64,000 bases of DNA from G942493375 sp942493375 (lineage in GTDB: Bacteria; Armatimonadota; UBA5829), in the NCBI GenBank assembly GCA_942493375.1, contig OW818698.1:6634001-6698000 (forward strand), written 5' to 3'. The notes under the pieces are model-generated. The model did no database searches and was not told the DNA's origin. It worked only from the letters and a program-made list of their open reading frames with translations. This document shows, piece by piece, positions 59,973-64,000 of this stretch (position 1 is the stretch's first letter; the number at the start of each line of letters is the position of its first letter). The translations under genes were made by a program, and so were the position numbers.

Positions 59973-60580
59973 TGTGGACATTTAAAGAATTGAGAGTAAT
60001 CTCATTCCTTAACAAACAAGCAGCAGATGATTATTTATCAAAGCAAAGCGAACAAGTCAGAAACGTTATCAGGCAGTTCCAGAGGATTGCAATTACTGGT
60101 AGAGTTATTGCACTTCTTTCTATTTGCTGGTTTGCGTTTACAGATCAATTAGCGTCGATATCCCGCAATTTATTCACCCAGGTTGGAGACGGGACTATAT
60201 ATTTCTTAACTGTTGAACCTATCTGGGTGGGCATTATACTCATGTTATTTCTTATTTCGATGTTGGGATATATAACAGAAGTGATGCTGTCTTTTACAGG
60301 TGTATACAAGATCTATATTTCTGAGTATCTGAATATATTAGCCTCTAAAAAGCAGGTGAACGAAGAATTAAATCGTTTATTTTCAAAGGTTTTAACCTTT
60401 GCGATTGTTCTACTTATAGTCATGTGCGCCGGCAACTATACGAAAATAACAGATGAAGGTATGTATTTCCGCCGGATTTGGGGAGGTGGTGAGAAATGCT
60501 ATAGTTGGGATAAGATTGATACTGTTGATTCAGGTTATAAACTGGTAAAACCCAGAAGAAAACATTCAGCACATAATTAA
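59972..60580 (+). CDS. membrane protein truncated by an in-frame stop
   Basis: 202 residues with three predicted helices (about 43-58, 80-105, 140-158) and a cytoplasmic C-terminal part beginning MYFRRIWGGGEKCYSWDKIDTVDSGYKL, which resembles a PH-like YxWxDI segment. The frame stops at TAA (60578-60580), then continues in the same frame for 52 more codons with clear protein character. GTG start, with AGGAGGAAGAGGAG just upstream, overlapping the DUF4132 stop. Either a recent nonsense mutation, a base-call error, or readthrough. Confidence 0.75.
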   Translation: MWTFKELRVISFLNKQAADDYLSKQSEQVRNVIRQFQRIAITGRVIALLSICWFAFTDQLASISRNLFTQVGDGTIYFLTVEPIWVGIILMLFLISMLGYITEVMLSFTGVYKIYISEYLNILASKKQVNEELNRLFSKVLTFAIVLLIVMCAGNYTKITDEGMYFRRIWGGGEKCYSWDKIDTVDSGYKLVKPRRKHSAHN

Positions 60581-60739
60581 TTCTATGTTGAAATCACCTT
60601 TGCAGATGGACAAACATGGATTCCATTCACAGCCACTGGCTGGCAGAATAACAAGGTAGAAGATGCAGTAATCTATATTCGACACAAAAAAGCGGAGAGT
60701 GTTACTTCGGAACATTCTATTGGCCAGTCATTGCACTAA
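60581..60739 (+). pseudogene. in-frame continuation of the truncated membrane protein
   Basis: Directly after the TAA the same frame reads FYVEITFADGQTWIPF, then TATGWQNNKVEDAVIYIRHK and on to TAA at 60737-60739. It completes the PH-like domain begun before the stop (a strand of the FEITFxDG type). It has no start codon or SD of its own. Confidence 0.7.
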
Positions 60740-60915
60740 TACAACGTGATAGTTATCGGTTACAACAATATGAGTTTCAATGGCAGGATGAAGAAAACAG
60801 TATCACATAGACTTGCCAATAATACCGCATCGTTCCAAGCTAATAGCAGTTATTCCCACACGCTGTACAATCATCGGAGAAGACTATTATTTAGTTACAG
60901 TAATCTCTGGTGATA

Positions 60916-61143
60916 TCATACTGCATATCCAGTTTTCTTCTCCCACTCTTCATCAAACCCGGTTCCTTCTGCAGCTATTGCATTCAGGTCATTCCAGCAG
61001 TCACTCAGTAGCACAGTGGGGACAACACCCAGGGGTTTGTGGTGAAAGCTGTTTGGGTTGAAATCATTCTGAGATACTTTTCTGAACCAGAGGCTGCACA
61101 GGGCAACCGGAACATTTTCTTCGGGTAGTGGGTACCGGTGAAA
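60916..61143 (-). pseudogene. orphan 75-codon gene remnant
   Basis: A minus-strand frame just after the SWIM stop reads like protein (ENVPVALCSLWFRKVS, NPNSFHHKPLGVVPTVLL, SDCWNDLNAIAAEGTGFDEE, then WEKKTGYAV) but lacks a start: the codon before its first residue is TGA. It looks like the C-terminal part of a small protein whose 5' end was lost. The next 175 bases hold nothing coherent. The family is not recognised. Confidence 0.5.
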
Positions 61144-61159
61144 TCAACCTCCAGACTCT

Positions 61160-63169
61160 TCATTGGAACATCATACTCTGCACCATCTCCTGTGCAGATG
61201 CCAGACGACAAACATAATATGCCTGGAGAACAGCTTCAGCCCATCCAGTCTGTTCTTCTGGCTTGCCAAGCAACCTGACAACCCGGTCAACAGGATAGGA
61301 GCAACTGGTTATTCCGAGTGCTTCCAGTCGCTTAGATAGATTCTGCAATGATGTTAAATCTCGTATCACAGATACCCCGGATTCTGCGATTTCCTCTAGT
61401 TCCATCTCTACTGTTGCCAGCAGCAGACCAAGCGGAGTTGTGGAAGCATTTGGGGAATCAGTCTCATCTTTCGGTTCCTCAATCTCTTCAATTTGAATTT
61501 GTGGCTGATTCGCTTTTGCCGGTGCACGTGGAGTGTTGTCTAGAGTCAGGTTTATTTGTCCATTTAGACCATGCAACGCGATTGGTTCGACAACTATTTT
61601 TCCGGAAACTGCATGCAGAACTCCCAGGACACTCTGCAGCGATAAACGATCGATTCTTTCAATTGTCTTTATCGCATCCTTTGTTTCCGGTGTATGAGAC
61701 AATACTAAATTCAACAACATGCCTGCAGAATCCGAAATCGGCCACCCCATTTCCTGGCGAATCTCATCAAATGCTGGTTCCCCCCAATGTGCAGGCCGCA
61801 AAAGCACTATCTCATCTCTTTCGTCCCTTTCTCTCAACCCACCACCAAACAATTTCGTGGCACAGTCGATCAATTCTTTCCACTCACTTATACCCGGCAC
61901 TTGCTCAACATTAGTTTCACCTAATATCAATGCTCTTGTGGAGGACCTGCCGGAAATACGGCCTACAGTATTGCGCCAGGCTCCGGTTAATCGCATTTCA
62001 CTACGGGATGTTTGTGCTGGGTCCATACTCCCTTCCCAGGGACCAGCCTGCCTGTATCTGGATACAGCATCAAACTCTCCAACTGTCAGTGGGCGTGCAT
62101 CTGTCCAGGTGGCCCAGTTGCTGGCAGACTTGTCCCATAGATAGACCGTCAGTCCTGCATACCCGCTGCGACTGCGCCATCTTCGTGCACCCAGACCAGT
62201 TAACTCAATACTGCCTACCTGCATATATTGGGACTTGTGAGCGCCGACAGTGCTTTGTGTAGGATGTTCAAGTGCACAGCAGAGTGCTTCTGCTGTGGCG
62301 GTAGCATTGAATAAATTCCTGGTGTCAGCTCCGGCATCTCGCGTCAGTTGAAGCCTGACTTCATCGGCCAATCCTCTTAATAACCGTTCCAGCCTCGGTA
62401 GATCAAAACCGTGTGCAGAAACAGCCAGTGTTTGAAGTCTCTGCTCGGTGGAGAGTGATACTCGTGACAGTCCCTGTGAAACCATCTCATGTATTACTGC
62501 TCTGACAGATACCAGAATATCCTCCCGCGTCCGCGCAGTGCCAACTGGAACCTCCAGTGACTGACTCTCAGATACAATCTCCAAAAGTCCTTTGGATGCT
62601 CTGTAAGCCAGCACGGCAATTACCCGATGTTCACACACAGTAGCTGCGTGACAATCACAGACCATCCCGTTCAAACCACCACCGGGCATCCATCTGCAGT
62701 TCACATTCAATGCTGGAATAGTGAATAGAATAGGGGACTCGCCCTGATAAGTAACTTCAAAGCCTTGAGCGAGTTTCTGCATTGCGCGCTTCATAAGAGT
62801 TGACCCAGCCCACTTGCGGATCATATCCTCATCCACTGCTAATATCTCACATTCACACGACACACACTGCTCGGATTCATCTGAAGATTTTCTGAGGAAC
62901 AGTAGTGTCGCAAGTATGTGACGGCAGATTCCACCGGATGGACAATTGCATGTAGACTGAACAGGTGCTTCCCGGAGATCTACCAGAGCATCACCAAACC
63001 TTACCCTCAGTTTCCCGTCGACTTCACCGACTATCTCCGGAGAGAGTTCCTCAAGGTCTTTTTGGGCACGACGAAACAGACCCTTATTGGCTAATGCAAC
63101 AAGAGCATCATCGTCATAAGCAGCCAGACTTTCTCGAATCTTTGTCAGGAGATCACTTTTTCCATCCAC
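61160..63169 (-). CDS. SWIM zinc-finger protein (YehQ-like)
   Basis: 669 residues, cytoplasmic. Two SWIM motifs of identical spacing are visible: C74-x-C76-x5-C82-x-H84 (CNCPSGGICRH) and C171-x-C173-x5-C179-x-H181 (CDCHAATVCEH). SWIM fingers bind zinc and may contact nucleic acid or protein. The rest is helical with no catalytic motif. It overlaps the upstream VWA gene by 25 bases, so both are co-translated. The order VWA-SWIM is that of E. coli yehP-yehQ. It is convergent with the DUF4132 gene. Confidence 0.88.
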   Translation of the reverse strand: MDGKSDLLTKIRESLAAYDDDALVALANKGLFRRAQKDLEELSPEIVGEVDGKLRVRFGDALVDLREAPVQSTCNCPSGGICRHILATLLFLRKSSDESEQCVSCECEILAVDEDMIRKWAGSTLMKRAMQKLAQGFEVTYQGESPILFTIPALNVNCRWMPGGGLNGMVCDCHAATVCEHRVIAVLAYRASKGLLEIVSESQSLEVPVGTARTREDILVSVRAVIHEMVSQGLSRVSLSTEQRLQTLAVSAHGFDLPRLERLLRGLADEVRLQLTRDAGADTRNLFNATATAEALCCALEHPTQSTVGAHKSQYMQVGSIELTGLGARRWRSRSGYAGLTVYLWDKSASNWATWTDARPLTVGEFDAVSRYRQAGPWEGSMDPAQTSRSEMRLTGAWRNTVGRISGRSSTRALILGETNVEQVPGISEWKELIDCATKLFGGGLRERDERDEIVLLRPAHWGEPAFDEIRQEMGWPISDSAGMLLNLVLSHTPETKDAIKTIERIDRLSLQSVLGVLHAVSGKIVVEPIALHGLNGQINLTLDNTPRAPAKANQPQIQIEEIEEPKDETDSPNASTTPLGLLLATVEMELEEIAESGVSVIRDLTSLQNLSKRLEALGITSCSYPVDRVVRLLGKPEEQTGWAEAVLQAYYVCRLASAQEMVQSMMFQ

Positions 63170-64000
63170 TCCGCTAACCTCTGCGGTGTAAGTGCCGCGA
63201 CTTCTGCGCCTGCATCTACGCAGCGCTCCGCCATTTGTTTGTCATATACAGGACTTGCCGACTGATCCAGTGCTGCAAGCCCTAAAACTCGAACACCTGA
63301 TTCTCGTAATCGCTTAATAGAAGCAATCATTCCTGCCGGGGAAGCTCCCTCACAAAAATCCGTCACCAGCACAAGTATCGTGCGGCCGGGCAGGGTGACC
63401 AACGATTCACAATAGTTAAGAGCTCCCGAAATATCAGTCCCACCACCAAGCTGGACACTCATCAGAAGGCCCGTAGGGTCATCGATCCCCTCAGTCAGAT
63501 CGATAATCGTTGTATCAAACGCAATCAAACTAACTCTTGTAGACGGTAATCCTTTGAAAATACCAGCCATTATTGCAGAATGTATCACAGAATCCATCAT
63601 AGACCCGCTGCAATCGACAGCCATAATGATATGCCAGGGCATGTAGTTTTTTGTACGCGAGAGAAAATGCAGAGTCTCAAGCACCAGGCGTTTGTTCTCG
63701 ACGTCATAATTCTTCAGGTTTGCGCGGATAGTCCGCCGCCAGTCCATGTTGTTGGCAGTTTTAAGGTTTGTTCGATGTTTGCGGCTCAATCTTCCCCAGA
63801 GCACAGGCCGTATTTCCTTGCTCAGTTTTCTAGCAAGGTCATCCACAACCTGCCGGACCAGTTTTCGTGCTATCTCTAGCACCTCACCTTGCATCAGGCC
63901 CTTAAAAGTCAGGACAGTCTTTAATAGATCATAACTGGGTTCCATCTTTTTGAGTATTTCAGGATCGGTGACTAGCTCTGTCATTTTATAGCGGTCCAGA
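63145..64000 (-). CDS. VWA-domain protein (YehP-like), 5' end outside the window
   Basis: The visible part carries a VWA domain with a complete MIDAS start, D-x-S-x-S (MAVDCSGSMM), LGGGTDISGAL for the Thr ligand and VLVTDFCEG for the Asp. Before it, an all-helical region includes MDWRRTIRANLKNYDVENKR, as in YehP. The frame stays open to the window edge (LDRYK before the internal Met at 63984), and relatives have about 100 more N-terminal residues, so I treat it as partial. VWA proteins of this kind work with a MoxR-type AAA ATPase, expected just upstream. Confidence 0.88.
   Translation of the reverse strand, partial: LDRYKMTELVTDPEILKKMEPSYDLLKTVLTFKGLMQGEVLEIARKLVRQVVDDLARKLSKEIRPVLWGRLSRKHRTNLKTANNMDWRRTIRANLKNYDVENKRLVLETLHFLSRTKNYMPWHIIMAVDCSGSMMDSVIHSAIMAGIFKGLPSTRVSLIAFDTTIIDLTEGIDDPTGLLMSVQLGGGTDISGALNYCESLVTLPGRTILVLVTDFCEGASPAGMIASIKRLRESGVRVLGLAALDQSASPVYDKQMAERCVDAGAEVAALTPQRLAEWMEKVIS

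Noticed and set aside
60578..60580. Selenocysteine or pyrrolysine recoding in the membrane protein
   Set aside because: The codon is TAA, not TGA or TAG, and no recoding hairpin is seen.
60813..61061. 82-codon plus-strand gene
   Set aside because: It is antisense to the more protein-like remnant at 60916-61143 and has no SD.

Overview
The window reads as chromosomal DNA of a mesophilic, diderm, heterotrophic bacterium of moderate GC. An arabinose-5-phosphate isomerase (Kdo/LPS pathway), a large beta-barrel-like exported protein, several glycoside hydrolases, four Gfo/Idh/MocA oxidoreductases, an H-X9-DG pseudopilin and a DUF6754 membrane operon together suggest Armatimonadota or a nearby lineage. 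This is inference from gene content; no database was searched. Starts were chosen by visible Shine-Dalgarno (SD) sites, and many CDSs use GTG or TTG.

Layout. 1-5 kb: ECF sigma/anti-sigma pair, HD-GYP protein, cell-wall amidase, KdsD-type isomerase, endonuclease III. 4.7-7.2 kb (minus): four-gene ABC transporter/TPR cassette. 7.4-10.3 kb: DUF4380-like protein and the nickel-pincer cofactor genes larB and larC. 10.5-16 kb: two convergent, related exported glycosidase-like proteins. 16-18.8 kb: leuS behind a consensus promoter and a leader hairpin. 19-22.4 kb (minus): GH123/DUF4091-like protein, larA homologue and a CPCC-motif protein with overlapping ends. 22.5-26.2 kb (minus): redoxin-zwf-opcA-pgl, the oxidative pentose phosphate operon. 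26.5-27.4 kb: HDOD protein with a clear terminator. 27.5-32.1 kb (minus): GH38 and GH2 mannosidase-type enzymes. 32.4 kb: tRNA-Gln. 32.7-36.2 kb: an E2 acyltransferase without E1 or E3, and two dehydrogenases.

36-43.7 kb is an envelope-signalling locus: a 1232-residue repetitive beta-barrel-like protein and a double zinc-finger anti-sigma-like protein on one strand, diverging from an ECF sigma, its anti-sigma and an RseB-like protein on the other. 44-46.3 kb: a proline-rich exported protein and a BrkB-type membrane protein. 46.35-47.87 kb: an IS110/IS1111-type insertion sequence next to a dispersed palindrome. 47.9-51.9 kb (minus): a tightly packed six-gene membrane operon with a DUF6754 protein. 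52-56.7 kb: creatininase, two more dehydrogenases, a pseudopilin and initiator tRNA. 57-64 kb: a DUF4132/HEAT (MolR-like) protein, a membrane protein cut by an in-frame stop, a gene remnant, and a SWIM plus VWA pair running off the window edge. This last region resembles the E. coli molR-yehL-yehM-yehP-yehQ neighbourhood and the AAA-VWA-SWIM systems of unknown function.

Intergenic DNA is rich in palindromes, including two recurring families that sit between genes and probably act as terminators or mobile repeats.
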